Shown one piece after another: positions 23,557 to 34,087 of a DNA stretch of 64,000 nt. The notes below the pieces were generated by a model. It was given only the letters and a program-made list of their open reading frames with translations, searched no databases and was not told where the DNA came from. Source of the stretch: Undaria pinnatifida (Eukaryota > Sar > Phaeophyceae > Laminariales > Alariaceae); NCBI GenBank assembly GCA_012845835.1, contig JABAKD010000023.1:11502427-11566426 (forward strand), written 5' to 3'. The translations under genes and the position numbers were made by a program. Numbering within the stretch: position 1 is the first letter of the stretch; each line of letters begins with the position of its first letter.

Positions 23557-23785
23557 TGTTTGATATCTTCCGAATTGCTTGGTTATTATTGTGTCTGTAA
23601 CTTGGGAGGGAGAGCACCCCGAGAGACCAATCTACCGCAACCAACCTTGACGGTATTCCACTGGTGGTCTCTACTCTAAATCCCGTCTCTCCCTCCGTTA
23701 ACCACTAGCCAGGTCCCAACCGAAACCCATGCAGTCTAAGACGACTGAGTCCCACCCACGGTACGATACCGTGGAAACTCCTCCA
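23557..23785 (-). repeat. Terminal repeat B2 of YR element 2
   Basis: 229 bp, differing at about two positions from 24208-24436. On the + strand it runs from TGTTTGATATCTT to AAACTCCTCCA. Because A-type sequence lies between the two copies and the coding region ends 23 bp from the other copy, I read this as the outer B repeat of an A1-ORFs-B1-A2-B2 structure. An LTR pair flanking a 422-bp interior is the alternative; the flanking bases give no 4-6 bp target duplication. Confidence 0.65.
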
Positions 23786-24207
23786 TCCGACTCCTAAGTG
23801 AACCAACTGTTGTATATACCAATATCAGTTAATTCCTAGTGCACAGAAATGAAGACAAACACAATTGTCATAAAATACACAGTGCGACATTTCCCCCTTC
23901 TCCTCACCTTCGAAAGAAAAAGGGTGGGTGGATGGGAGAAATATCACGAGAGCCGACCTAATGCTGGGTCGCTGGCCGGCTACTAACACTTGCCTCTTCT
24001 CTGGTCGCACAGCCTACACGGTACCGTCCCTTGCCCTCCGACGTGCGGGCTTACCTAGCTGCGCAGGTCAACCGAAGAGTGATGGCCACCAACTACCGTG
24101 TGGTGGACCGTTACCAGAGCATGGAACAACAACCCTAAATTATTTTGCGTCCAAACAAACCACGGGTTACGCCGCTTTCGGTTCCCGAAGGTCATAACCC
24201 TCTCCTT
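23786..24207 (-). repeat. Terminal repeat A2 of YR element 2
   Basis: The part 23937-24207 is about 98% identical to 33821-34087. Both copies end at the same base on the outer side: AACCCTCTCC followed by unrelated sequence in the 34-kb copy and by B1 here. The remaining 150 bp next to B2 is unique. On the + strand the shared part contains an open frame ending VNRRVMATNYRVVDRYQSM..., intact in the 34-kb copy and shifted by one extra T here. Confidence 0.65.
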
Positions 24208-24436
24208 TGTTTGATATCTTTCGAATTGCTTGGTTATTATTGTGTCTGTAACTTGGGAGGGAGAGCACCCCGTGAGACCAATCTACCGCAACCAACCTTG
24301 ACGGTATTCCACTGGTGGTCTCTACTCTAAATCCCGTCTCTCCCTCCGTTAACCACTAGCCAGGTCCCAACCGAAACCCATGCAGTCTAAGACGACTGAG
24401 TCCCACCCACGGTACGATACCGTGGAAACTCCTCCA
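24208..24436 (-). repeat. Terminal repeat B1 of YR element 2
   Basis: 229 bp, paired with 23557-23785. It begins 23 bp after the recombinase coding end on the minus strand. The ~99% identity of the B pair implies a young insertion. Confidence 0.7.
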
Positions 24437-24458
24437 AACACGAGGTCGCCGAAGACTG

Positions 24459-25600
24459 CTACGGTTTCCCCCATATAGTGCCTTGGCCTGGCTGTCTCTG
24501 GCCCTTTCCTTCTACCGCTAGTTTGCGAGAGACTTGTCCTGCGTCCTCTACGTTATTGCGAGTGTATACCTTGTAAGCATCAGACTTCCAACGTCCTTCG
24601 CGCTGGATTACTCGCTCGGGCACGTCGCCTCCCGCCGCGAGCACGGACGCACCTCCTATACGGAGAGAGTGTAGTGCAAACTCATCGGGGTTGCGTCCCG
24701 ACTGCGCCACAATCTCTCTCAACGCTCGCATCGCTTGGCCATATCCCCATACTCTCACTCCGTTGTCACTACGATACGAGGCGAGGGGGGCGCGTTCCAT
24801 TAAGCGCTGGATACCGCGACAACAGATCCACCATGAGGGCAACGGCGCCGCCGCCGGTGCCCAAACCCGAACGCGGACCCCGCACCGCGGAACGTGTACG
24901 CACGATGACGCTACCTGCTTGCCCCTGATCACCCTTGTGTCCTCGAAAGCGTACCTCCACGCGATCGGCCCCGTGCCACCGCAATATATCTAACTGGCTC
25001 TCTCCAGCAAAGAATGCAACATCACTACGTGTAAGGCAGTGTGCGGCGTGCACGACGCCTGCTGCGCCCGCAAACACCTCGTCCGACCGCATAATGAAAA
25101 AAATATGCCATACCCAAACAAAGCCACAGAACGCTACCACCACTGCCCCATGACGGGGCTAGGCTTTTCCCTGCCAACAGCATCTCCCATGACACCGGGA
25201 GGCGTACGGGGCGGGCTGTTCCCGCGAGCGTGTGTGAACGTGAAATCCCTTTCAACGCGCTCTTCATCAAAGACGACTTTGTAGGAAGCTCAAGACCCAA
25301 ACCCACCCGGTGAAAATACTGTACGGCGGCAAGTTTACCAGAAATGGTCCCCGCTTGGTTCCCTTCAGATGCGGCACACCACGCCGCGAAATCGACCAGG
25401 GCCCATATCATGGCGCTTTCTGACTCCCCTGGTTCAAGATATGACTCGCTACCTATCAGCTCACGAAATTTTAACCAAGACCGGAAGCCTGAGCCATAAG
25501 TGCGTTCAGACGAGCCCGCAACTGACTGCCGGATGTACTGGACGCTAAAATCCCGGTACATAGACCCGCACCCGCTTGCCCTAGGTCCTGCTCCTGCCAC
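24459..25600 (-). pseudogene. Tyrosine recombinase of YR element 2
   Basis: The N-terminal SAM-like DNA-binding part (25600-25025) includes QYIRQSVAGSSERTYGSGFR and FAAWCAASEG. The catalytic part shows Arg in FFIMRSDEVF (about 25080-25100), His-x-x-Arg in ALHSLRIGGAS (about 24650-24675), Trp in GRWKSDAY and the Tyr nucleophile candidate in AYKVYTR. The catalytic residues are therefore all present, but they lie in three overlapping frames (25600-25025, 25143-24769, 24932-24459), so at least two frameshifts separate them. The expected role is integration of circular DNA without target duplication. Confidence 0.8.
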
Positions 25601-26645
25601 GCGATATCAGGACGACATTTGCGGAGAGTGGAAGGGATGGATGCGCGATCCCATCGGGAGATCCCGTCAGCGAGGGTGTTCTTTACCCCTTTCACGTGCC
25701 GCGCGCGGGAACACCACCCGCTACGCACTTCTAGCCATCCGAGCATTCGCATCAACGCCCCTGACCCTGGCTCTCTACCCGCGCGACACTGGTTGATCCA
25801 GTGTATTGCTGATTGGTTGTCTCCGCGCATTAGAATACTCTGGCGATCGTACTTAGGTTTTGCGCCTGCATGCACTACGAAAGCCCACGCAGTGACCACC
25901 ATGCCTAGTAACTCTAGCACGTTTATCGACAGGTCATCTCTTCCGCATACACGCTGTCGAAGACGTCTACGTACCCCTTCGTCAGAATCCATCCTCCACC
26001 ACGCCCCCGACTCTAGGCAATACCCCCCCATAGCGTCGCCGGACGCGTCGGACCAAAGAGTTCGAACGGGGGGTTGCAGGAAAAAACTATACAAGGGTGC
26101 GTGTAATGCACCCCTTCTGTTCTGCAGTGCGCCTCCTACGAGCAGCCGCCAGAACGTAACGTCGGAATGAAATTCTGGCGTTAGCATGAGGGTTGTGCGT
26201 CTAGAGGGCCGCCGCATCCTGAGGTTGTCCCTCCACGGCTTACTTGCCGACAGTCCTAATTGGTTGAGCATGCGACGGACGAAAAAAAACTTGCCGGGCC
26301 GAACTACTTCGCAAACGTGCAACAACTTCCCGGTTAACGACCGCAACTCGACCTCCGAGGCCGACACGCGGTCGTTCGGCCACTGGCGCAGCAAGTCACG
26401 AAGTTGAACGAGTTTGGCAGGTGGCAACGTTATCGTCATACCTACCGTATCAATCTCCCAACCTAGAACCTCGAGCTTGGTGTCCCAAGACGTCACTTTA
26501 CGAGCCGCCAAGAGAGGCGGGTCCGTCTCGTGCCGGTTACCGAACAAGCGGAAGTGGTCTGATGCGAGCGACGCCGACGCCAGCAAACACCAAACACCCC
26601 CCGTCAACCGTTGAACCTCGACCGAGATTGCGTCGTCGACGTAGA
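25471..26645 (-). pseudogene. RT catalytic end and RNase H of YR element 2
   Basis: RFYVDDAISVEV, at about 26632-26650, is the intact catalytic box. It is followed by DTKLEVLGWEIDTVGMTI (RT thumb), RTLWSDASGDAMGGYC (RNase H Asp), INVLELLGMVVTAWAF (Glu), LMRGDNQSAIHWINQ (Asp) and VKGVKNTLADGISRW (last Asp). All expected catalytic residues are present. The join to the upstream RT half is broken by a one-base slip in a ten-C run (26669-26678). Confidence 0.85.
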
Positions 26646-27575
26646 ATCGGACGAAAAAAGGATCTCCACCCCCCCCCCTTCCCCCGGTGCAACTCTACAT
26701 GCATGAGGGAGCGGGGAAGGCCGCTCCGCTACGGCTGCCGGCCGGACCACTACGTGGGCGGTCGCTGCTCGGCCCTGCGCCGTCACTACTGCGTCAAGAA
26801 ATGTTGTGTTGACGTGTGCATGCTCTAGTGCCGACGCGAACAGGCACCAGAAGCCGGGGGAGTTACGCCACCCGAACTGCAAACGCCGGTCCACAACCAC
26901 CATCCCGTCAAACACATACCCAAACGTCGGCGAACGCCCGAACTCAACAGCAACTTGCCTGAAAGCGCTGGCCACATCCATCTTACTAAGAACAATGCGG
27001 GCGTCCCTACCGAATTTTCGCCGCAGGAATAAAATGCGTCATATCACATCGCGCAGCACATGGCCTAGTTTACAAGGTGGTGCTGTCGCAAAATCCGTGT
27101 CTGAGTTCACTCCCGGCCCCGACGAATGGCTGGAAAAGGTCAAATCATGAATTATGCGAATTTTTGACGTGGACGCCACGACACCTAAAGGAGATAAACG
27201 CAGGCCGGGGATAGACGCCGCAGCCTGTAAAGGGAAAACAAACACGTGCCCAAACTTTACATCTTGACCGATTTTCGTGAGAATCTGGTCGATATACGGC
27301 TCGACGCTGCTGTGGTTAGAGTATGCAAGCCCAGCTTCGATGTTCTCAACCCCGCCAACATGCACCGGCGCACCGTGTTCCGCAACATACACCAACTGGT
27401 CGACGTCCGGGAAACCTTTAATGTCTCCGAACCACTTCTGAATCATAGGTGCGTTTAGACGGTGCAGTGGTAACGCTACATCGAGATCCCGCATGCCTTC
27501 AAAGCTACCACCGTTGTACCGAAACAAAACCCAAAGTATGCGTCTGCAATGCCTCCCAATGTTCGCTTGAGGCAC
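26604..27575 (-). pseudogene. RT N-terminal half of YR element 2
   Basis: Segment 27575-27039 ends with YSNHSSVEPYIDQILTKIG, LRLSPLGVVASTSKIRIIHDL, matching the same stretch in element 3 (YGNHSSV, LRVSA, HKVRIINDL). Segment 26981-26604 carries MDVASAFRQVAV (first catalytic Asp) and LQFGWRNSPGFWC, the substrate-binding loop. One frame change lies between the segments (about 26985-27040) and one at the C run at 26669. Function: cDNA synthesis. Confidence 0.8.
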
Positions 27576-27627
27576 TCACGATCCCCCTCGGTCACCGACA
27601 AGTTCTCCCCTGCCTCTAAGCAACGTT

Positions 27628-28140
27628 TCAAACTCCCGACCACACCTGATCCGGACACAGGTTCCGACCCCGGGTGTACCAGCGGCGCCTCCCTCCTGGT
27701 AGCTGCAGCTCGATGTCCTCCCAGAGTTGGCCCCGCGGGTGAGCGGAGCCCGAACCCCTACGGGCTGCTAGGTACAGCCGCAGTGCGAGCTGTCGAACCA
27801 CCCTGTGCCCTGGCTTGTCCCCTGGCTTGCGTGCCGGCTTGTGACCCCCCGGCTCCCGCGCTAGGAGCGCGAGATCCATCGGATGCTGCAGCGCTGCCGC
27901 TGCGGTACTTCTTCGCGGAGTCGTGAAGGAATGCACATTGCGGGAAACGGCAACCCTCCTTTTTGGCCCAACCGAAACAGTGCCTCGCCGTCTGCGTCTT
28001 CGCCCGCTTCGCCGCCGACGGGCCGCTTCTTGCCGAACTTGACGTGCCGCCCGCGGACGACTATCATACCACCCGTATATAACAATTAATATATATATAT
28101 ACATTATATACCACCTGTATATAACAATTAATATATACAC
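27628..28140 (-). pseudogene. Gag-like region of YR element 2 with a CCCH zinc finger
   Basis: In one frame (about 27977-27916, minus) the sequence reads CFGWAKKEGCRFPQCAFLHD, a Cys-x8-Cys-x4-Cys-x3-His finger, a type common in the nucleic-acid-binding part of retroelement gag-like proteins. It is followed by an Ala/Gly/Ser/Arg-rich stretch. The longest open frame runs in a different phase, and a third phase is open over part of it, so the true phase is uncertain. No ATG is clear because upstream of 28140 lies an AT-rich repeat. Confidence 0.5.
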
Positions 28141-28150
28141 ATTATAAAAC
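28065..28150 (+). repeat. 42-bp AT-rich tandem duplication
   Basis: ACCACCCGTATATAACAATT and ACCACCTGTATATAACAATT start about 42 bp apart, each followed by alternating TA. It sits at the 5' edge of the element 2 coding region. Confidence 0.85.
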
Positions 28151-28497
28151 TATATACCTAGACCTCGCCCCCCTCGGACGTCTCGCTCGGCATATCCTCC
28201 CCCCTCTCAGCCCTTCTCAGCCCGTAATTGCCGAGAAGAAAATTAGTTGCTGGGAAAAAGAACCGTCCCTAAGTTCCTTGCCTTCCTTGCTTTCCCTAGT
28301 CTCATTCTTACTTACTTTTTAGCTCTAATTCTCTCATCTTTACTGCTTGCTCTCTGATACTTTTTGTTTTGCTTTTTCAGCAACTTCTTTTTTGTACTTT
28401 TATTTGAAGTTGGCCAATTGCTGGCTGTTGAGAGGGAATTGCCGTTGACGGCTGCAAACAATTTGAATTTGAAATTTGCCGGATCGGCAATAACAAT

Positions 28498-30472
28498 TTG
28501 AAGTTGAAATTTGCGAAGCGGACCAAGGCTAGTGCGGGAGGAGGCTCCGCCAACAGTGGGGGTGGTGAAGGTTCAGGATCAGGCGTGTGGAAGCTGGTCG
28601 GGCAAGAACGGGACTCAGCTTCTTCTGGCAATCCTGATTGGCCGTGCCCGAGCAAGGGTTGTGACGGCTTCCTCATCGCACGAAATAGGAAAAACAGGAG
28701 TTCCCAGTACGCTGTCTGCGACACCTGCAGGAGTGACGAGCCTTCCACGTGCCAAGCTTTTCATGTAACCTTAACAAGAAGCACTGGGGAAGCGGCGACA
28801 ACCCTCGTGTGTGTGACTGGTGTGACGCGGACACCTGTGATTCACCTTCGATCGGCGTCCCTAACGAAGGAGCTGAGAGCTTGACAAAACGTGAGTTACA
28901 TTTCTGTCGTTGTGCTGTGATTTCTTTTTCATGCGTACAAACACACTTTTGCATGTACGAGCACGTGTACGGGGCAGTCCCGTCATCGCGGTGTAAGCGG
29001 GAATTGTACAAGTACTCAGGTCTACGAGTAGACCTATGCAGTGACGCTGCTGTGTGATGCGATTTCTTTTTCATACGTACAGCCAAACACACTTCATGTA
29101 TGTACGACTACGAGTACGGGGCAGTCCCGTCATCGGGGTAAGCGGGGGTTGAACAAGTGGCCCATGCAGTGACGCTTTGTGCTGTGATATAAACACACGT
29201 TTTGGATGTACGACTACGACTACGTGGTATCTATACATGTAAGACGCAATGACAACGGGCAAGTCTCATCACGGGGGTCAGCCAGGGTTGTAAAAATGGT
29301 CCATGCAGTGATAAATAACACAGCAGCATGATACCTCAGCACCAGTCGCAGTACACACTGGAGGTTGAAATATAGCAGTAAACAGAAGCTGAAGTTAACC
29401 TGGGTGATGCTGGAGAGCAGTCCCGTGATTGGGGTTAGCAAGTTGTTCATGTAGTGACGCGGTGTACTACTACTGTTACTCATTTTTCATACAACCACAT
29501 GAACTCTTTGTATTAACGAGTACAAGTAGGGTGCGCAACCTCTTCAGGAATCGCAGTACACGTCGGTCGTAATAGTGTTGATAGCAGCAGTAATAGAGTA
29601 GTACCGAACAATATATACAGCAGGTACTGTCTCTTACCCTTGGTTGTCGGTATTCCGCCGGTAGGCCTTATATAGCAGTATACCGGGGCTTACGCTTACC
29701 AGTTGCGACTGTGAATCCCGTTCGTTCCTGTCCCAGTGGTGGTTTCATAGGTGTTAGCAACGTTGTGGTACCAGGCAGGGCTTTGCCCATAAACGACCGC
29801 TTTCATTACAACAGTGTTAAATTGTACGACTTCCTTTCCAACTTTGGAAATCGACGACAGCTACGTGGCCTTACTATTTTGAACATTCACTAAACGCAAG
29901 GTATTCCCATCCGTTGTTGTCGTTTGCAGAAGCCCTGCGAAGCAGCCGCCGAGGGCCGCCAAGTCGGCGAGGACATAAACACGAAGTGCACCGGCGACAT
30001 CAAGGTCGGTGACCTCCTGAAGAAGGCAGGCGACCACTTGCTCGATATACATCCCGCATTCCATTCCCACGGTGCCACGAGGGCGTTCGACATCGAGGTA
30101 CGTTCTATTCTTATCTTGCGTCCTGTGTGTCACGAGTCGAGACATCCATGTCTCTTGCTCAAGACTAGGGGATGGCGTGCGGATATAGTCTATGAAGTGC
30201 GGCTCTTTTTCCAAGTACCAAGAGCAAGTACAACAATACCACAACAATTACTAACAGCGAAAGGAGCTCCAATAATTTGGATGGTTACGACGTCTGCTAG
30301 AGAGAAGTACGAATACTTTTTTACACATACTTATCGACGTTCTCCCGCCATGCTTCAACGTTTGTGGACAGATCCACAAGACCATCGACAAAAAACAAGA
30401 GTGCAAGGTGCTGGGTACCTCCGCTGAGGAGGAAGAGTCCAAGCAAGCCTGCATGCTCCTTCGGAAGCAATG
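28498..30472 (+). pseudogene. Putative spliced Cys-rich gene (hypothetical, possibly decayed)
   Basis: Three exon-like segments. (1) 28498-28885: Gly/Ser linker, then WPCPSKGCDGFLIARNRK and YAVCDTC, and in another frame RVCDWCDADTC, giving Cys pairs suited to zinc binding; it ends at a GTGAGT donor (28890). (2) 29931-30098: acceptor TTTGCAG, then KPCEAAAEGRQVGED, VGDLLKKAGDHLLDIHP, TRAFDIE, then donor GTACGT. (3) 30372-30472: acceptor GGACAG, then IHKTIDKKQECKVL, EEEESKQACMLLRKQC and TGA. Segments 2 and 3 join in phase 0. Segment 1 changes frame internally and does not join segment 2 in phase, so an exon is missed or the gene is broken. No start codon is identified. Confidence 0.35.
28890..29480 (+). 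repeat. ~130-150-bp degenerate tandem repeats inside the putative intron
   Basis: Four diverged units share GGCAGTCCCGTCATC, GTAAGCGGG, CATGCAGTGACGC, GTGATTTCTTTTTCATACG and CACTT.CATGTACGAC. They fill most of the interval between exon-like segments 1 and 2. Confidence 0.75.
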
Positions 30473-30994
30473 TTGACAGCACGTTCTTTATAGAACGTTA
30501 AGTTGTGGTTTATTATACCAGCATCGTTTTTTGAGAACTATGCCTAAATGCGTGCTCTTCGTCTTTCAGGATTACAAATGTACTTCACATGTTTGCGGTG
30601 TGTGCGTTCAAGTTCCTGCTTCCAGCATGTTTTTTTTGGCACTGCGCTCCTTTACATCTTAAGTTGTAGTTTTCCTGTCTCTATCCTTGACAAGCGCGTG
30701 CCTGGTGTTTATGCACTGCGATAATTTATTATTGATGATCGACTTAGAGAAGCTATTAATAGGTGTACAGGACCTAGGTGCTACCTGAGAGGTGGAAGGA
30801 TATGCCAAGCAAGTCCTCCGACGCGCCCATCATGGACTGGGCGAATGGATGATAATAACAAACTCATAATCATAATCGTCTCTATCCTGTACCGTTGTAC
30901 TATATATGGACCTCTTGGCATTTTCAAGTCGCCAGTTGCGCCATTTGTGCTTCTTTTCCGCCTTTCTACTGAATGTCTATTCCTCCTTCCGCAA
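30473..30994. other. No recognisable feature
   Basis: Sequence downstream of the putative gene's stop; T-rich, no shared repeat seen. Confidence 0.5.
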
Positions 30995-31045
30995 GCGTAG
31001 CGGGCGGCGCCCAGCCGCCCGCGAGCGAAGCCCTTGTATATAATA
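30995..31045 (+). repeat. Dispersed GC-hairpin element, copy 2 (variant)
   Basis: CGGGCGGC GCCCA GCCGCCCG forms an 8-bp stem with a 5-nt loop, followed by CGAGCGAAGCCCTTGTATATA. Stem bases differ from copies 1 and 3, but pairing and the downstream AAGCCCTTGTA tail are kept. Confidence 0.7.
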
Positions 31046-31502
31046 CATATATACCGGTTCGTAACCTGCTCGTATCCCAGATATATTTTGAACCATCGAA
31101 TGCGGAGAACCTGGTACCAGGGATACATTCTACCTGGTACGCATCAAGTGTCCTTCCAACCCCCGTTCGACCCCGTCCGAATTTATATATATTCGTATAT
31201 ATATATTTTTGTTTTCTTCTTTTCTTCTTTTGTTTTTCGCCTCCGGTTCATCCATTTAATAGACGCTGTCGGAACTTACATCCGGTTCATCTAGCACTTG
31301 AGTTGTCGTGCATACGCGATGAATACATGATGACGATGACCAATATTTCAGCGATTGACACGTAATTTCGCATCAGATTCATGACCATTCTTACCATGGT
31401 CTGCGTATTGTGATATATTCGGTACCATACCTATGGTATAAATATGTACATAAATCTATATATCTTAGTTCGCTTATCACATATGCACATCCTTACGTCT
31501 GC

Positions 31503-31905
31503 GGATATCTCCCGCCTCTGACCGCCTTTCCGCGCGGTTTCTTCGCTGAGGCGTGCCCCCGCCTCGCCTGCAACCACCGGCTCAGCTGATCCGCCCGCTC
31601 GGCGCCGTAGCGCGCGCGAGGCCTCGACGTCGAGATCTACGACGAGATCTCCGAAAAATCGTGCCCTGTGAGACGTTTGGTGCGTAGTCTGCACACAGGG
31701 CTAATGTCTTCGCGTTATTTCTTCGGTACGTGTTCTCTGACCTCCGACACACGGGGGGGGGTCGATTACCTGGCCGGCGTCGCCATTGTAAAGGCCACTA
31801 AGCGAGGTTTGTGCTAGGATCTGGGGAAGAAAAGTTCGTAATCCCCGAGAACAAATGCCACCCAGGCGTAGTGGAGAACTGCGAAGTCTACAGCAGCACG
31901 TATAC
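31503..31905 (+). repeat. Dispersed ~400-bp repeat R1, copy 2
   Basis: Colinear, diverged partner of 2175-2580. Near its end both copies carry GAGAACTG shortly before the tandem repeats. Confidence 0.7.
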
Positions 31906-32280
31906 ACATGTACATGATGTACAGCAGTAGCTGAAGCTATGATGAGCCTGCAGCATCACGAAGCTACAAATGGTATATGCACAGCAGCATCACGAAGCTA
32001 CAAATGGTATATGCACAGCAGAATCACGAAGCTACAAATGGTATATGCACAGCAGCAGCTAGGCGTCGTGGAGAACTGCGAACTCTCAATATTTTTGAAC
32101 CCCCGGTAGTCTACAGCAGCACGTATAAATCAGCAGCACGTACATGTACATGATGTGCAGCAGTAGCTGAAGCTATGATGAGCCTGCAGCATCACGAAGC
32201 TACAAATGGTATATGCACAGCAGCACCACGAAGCTACAAATGGTATATGCACAGCAGGTATATGCACAGCAGCAGCTGTG
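31866..32280 (+). repeat. 34-bp tandem repeats within a ~200-bp duplication
   Basis: Units of CACGAAGCTACAAATGGTATATGCACAGCAG-type sequence (34 bp) occur three times at 31955-32055 and twice at 32190-32265. The surrounding block (GGCGTAGTGGAGAACTGCGAA to ATGATGAGCCTGCAGC) is itself duplicated about 200 bp apart. Confidence 0.85.
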
Positions 32281-32504
32281 GCCGCGCCTTTCTGCGTAGC
32301 AACGCAGAGCGTCACCCAGCTGGGGTGAACCGCCATGCTCTCCCATAATTTCCAGGCTGCCTTCTCGCATTGTTCCGCCGCACACGGGAAATCGGGAAAA
32401 ATGTGTCGGCATTTTCCCTTTCCAGTATCTCCCATATATGAATTAACAAACTTCGTCTAACTCTTGGCATTACTTCTTACCCTCTTAATATTTACTATCC
32501 TGCG
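32281..32504. other. No recognisable feature
   Basis: Short spacer between the 34-bp repeats and the GC hairpin. Open minus-strand frames carry no motif. Confidence 0.4.
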
Positions 32505-32555
32505 CTGCGACCGGCGGCCGTCCAGGCCGCCGGCGTAGCCCCTTGTACGTACGAC
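32505..32555 (+). repeat. Dispersed GC-hairpin element, copy 3
   Basis: Same stem, loop and tail as copy 1 (CCGGCGGCC GTCCA GGCCGCCGG, then CGTAGCCCCTTGTA), about 26 kb away. Confidence 0.8.
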
Positions 32556-32639
32556 GATGATTCGCGACTTGTCAGATCACATCTTCTGCTGTACCAGGTA
32601 CCCGTACTACACAGCGACGGCTGCATCATTCGAGCCCAC

Positions 32640-33610
32640 CTAAAAACCATGACCCATCGATTGTACGCGAAACATGTGAAGCCGTGATACCTGCGGTCGC
32701 ACGCAACGGCGTGGCGATCGCCTCTTTCGACTTCCCATACAGAATTAACCCGACGCCTGTCTCGACGTAGACTAGGTGTGGGTATTCTGTCTTTGGTTTC
32801 TCAATTCGAGCATGAATGGGGTACATACTAACAAGCTACATAGGTCAACGCCCGTCTCAACGGAGACTGGGTATGCATTTAACCCGCACCAAAGCCTGAT
32901 ATTCTGTATCTGACTTCTTCATTAAATCGAGCCCACCTGAGACCATGACCCATCGATTGTACGCGAAACATGCGAAGCCGTGATACCGGCGGTCGCATAC
33001 AGCAATAACTAAACGCCTGTCTCGACGGAGACGAGGTGTAGTTATCCTGTCTTTGGTTTCTCAATTCGAGCATGAAGGGGGGGTACAAATAATTGGCGAC
33101 ACTAATCATCGCCCGTCTCAACGGAGACTGGGTACGTATTCTGCCTCAACCCCACCTGAAACCATGACCCATCGATTGTACGCGAAACATGCGAAGCCGT
33201 GATACCGGCGGTCGCATACAGCAATAACTAAACGCCTGTCGCGACGGAGACGAGGTGTAGGTATTCTGTCTTTGGTTTCTCAATTCGAGCATGAAGGCGG
33301 GTACAAATAATTGGCGACGTGAATCAGCGCCCCTCTCAACGTAGACTAGGTACGTATTCTGTCTCAACCCCACCTGAAACCATGACCCATCGATTGTACG
33401 CGAAACCTGCGAAGCCGAGAGACCGGCGGTCGCATACAGCAATAATCAAATGCCTGCCTCGACGGAGACGAGGTATAGGTATCCTGTCTTTGGTTTCTCA
33501 ATTCGAGCATGAAGGGGGGGTACAAACAATAGCGTCGTCATAAGTCAACGCCCGTCTGCCCGTCTCGACGGAGACTGCGTCTATCTTCTCACTTTTTATT
33601 ACCGGTGAAA
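32640..33610 (-). repeat. ~219-bp tandem repeat, four units
   Basis: The block GACCCATCGATTGTACGCGA recurs at 32651, 32946, 33166 and 33384 (intervals 295, 220, 218). Each unit also carries CTGTCTTTGGTTTCTCAATT and two CTCGACGGAGAC-type words. Minus-strand frames stay open through parts of units, but unit lengths are not consistently multiples of three. On the minus strand the array directly follows the A repeat at 33821-34087, as the 93-bp array follows A1 in element 3. Confidence 0.85.
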
Positions 33611-33820
33611 TACTGTCCAACGCCTGACTCGACGGAGTACCAGGTAGACATTCTGTATTTCTTACATATTTGGCTTGTCACCTGCAGGACCAGGGCGCTG
33701 TATAATATCTGCGTAATAATATATTTCAGCCCACTCCTTTCGGTTTGTCGCTGGGATGTGACCGACAACCAAAACCAGATTCTCGTCAAGCACGTCCGGA
33801 GAAAAAGACACAAACGACAG

Positions 33821-34087
33821 AAATATCACGAGAGCCGACCTAATGCTGGGTCGCTGGCCGGCTACTAACACTTGCCTCTTCTCTGGTCGCACAGCCTACA
33901 CGGTACCGTCCCTGCCCTCCGACGTGCGGGCTTACCTAGCTGCGCGAGTCAACCGAAGAGTGATGGCCACCAACTACCGTGTGGTGGACCGTTACCAGAG
34001 CATGGAACAACAACCCTAAATTATTTCGCGTCCAAACAAACCACGGGTTACGCCGCTTTCGGTTCCCGAAGGTCATAACCCTCTCCT
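33821..34087 (-). repeat. A-type terminal repeat matching YR element 2
   Basis: About 98% identical to 23937-24207, same orientation, same outer end (AACCCTCTCC). The + strand reads as one open frame, about 33752-34018, with ADLMLGRWPATNTC, LPSDVRAYLAARV and NYRVVDRYQSM before TAA. The 24-kb copy has one extra base in this frame. The repeat is the expected 5' terminus (A1) of a minus-strand YR element. Confidence 0.7.

Larger units (their letters stand above)
23557..28145 (-). mobile_element. YR retrotransposon 2 (split direct repeats), 3' two-thirds
   Basis: Minus-strand order: gag-like with CCCH finger (28140-27628), RT (27575-26604), RT end-RNase H (26643-25471), tyrosine recombinase (25600-24459), then B1-A2-B2. 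This is the domain and repeat order of PAT/Kangaroo/Ngaro-type elements. The A1 repeat expected at the 5' end is not adjacent; the only A match in the window is at 33821-34087 in the correct orientation. Either about 5 kb was inserted or that copy belongs to another insertion. Confidence 0.75.

Noticed and set aside
23557..24436. Pair of 229-bp direct repeats starting TG and ending CA, read as LTRs of a tiny (TRIM-like) retrotransposon
   Set aside because: No 4-6 bp target duplication is present, no primer-binding site or polypurine tract is seen, and the sequence between the repeats matches another repeat that ends at the same base. The split-direct-repeat reading of a YR element explains all of this, and element 3 shows the same layout.
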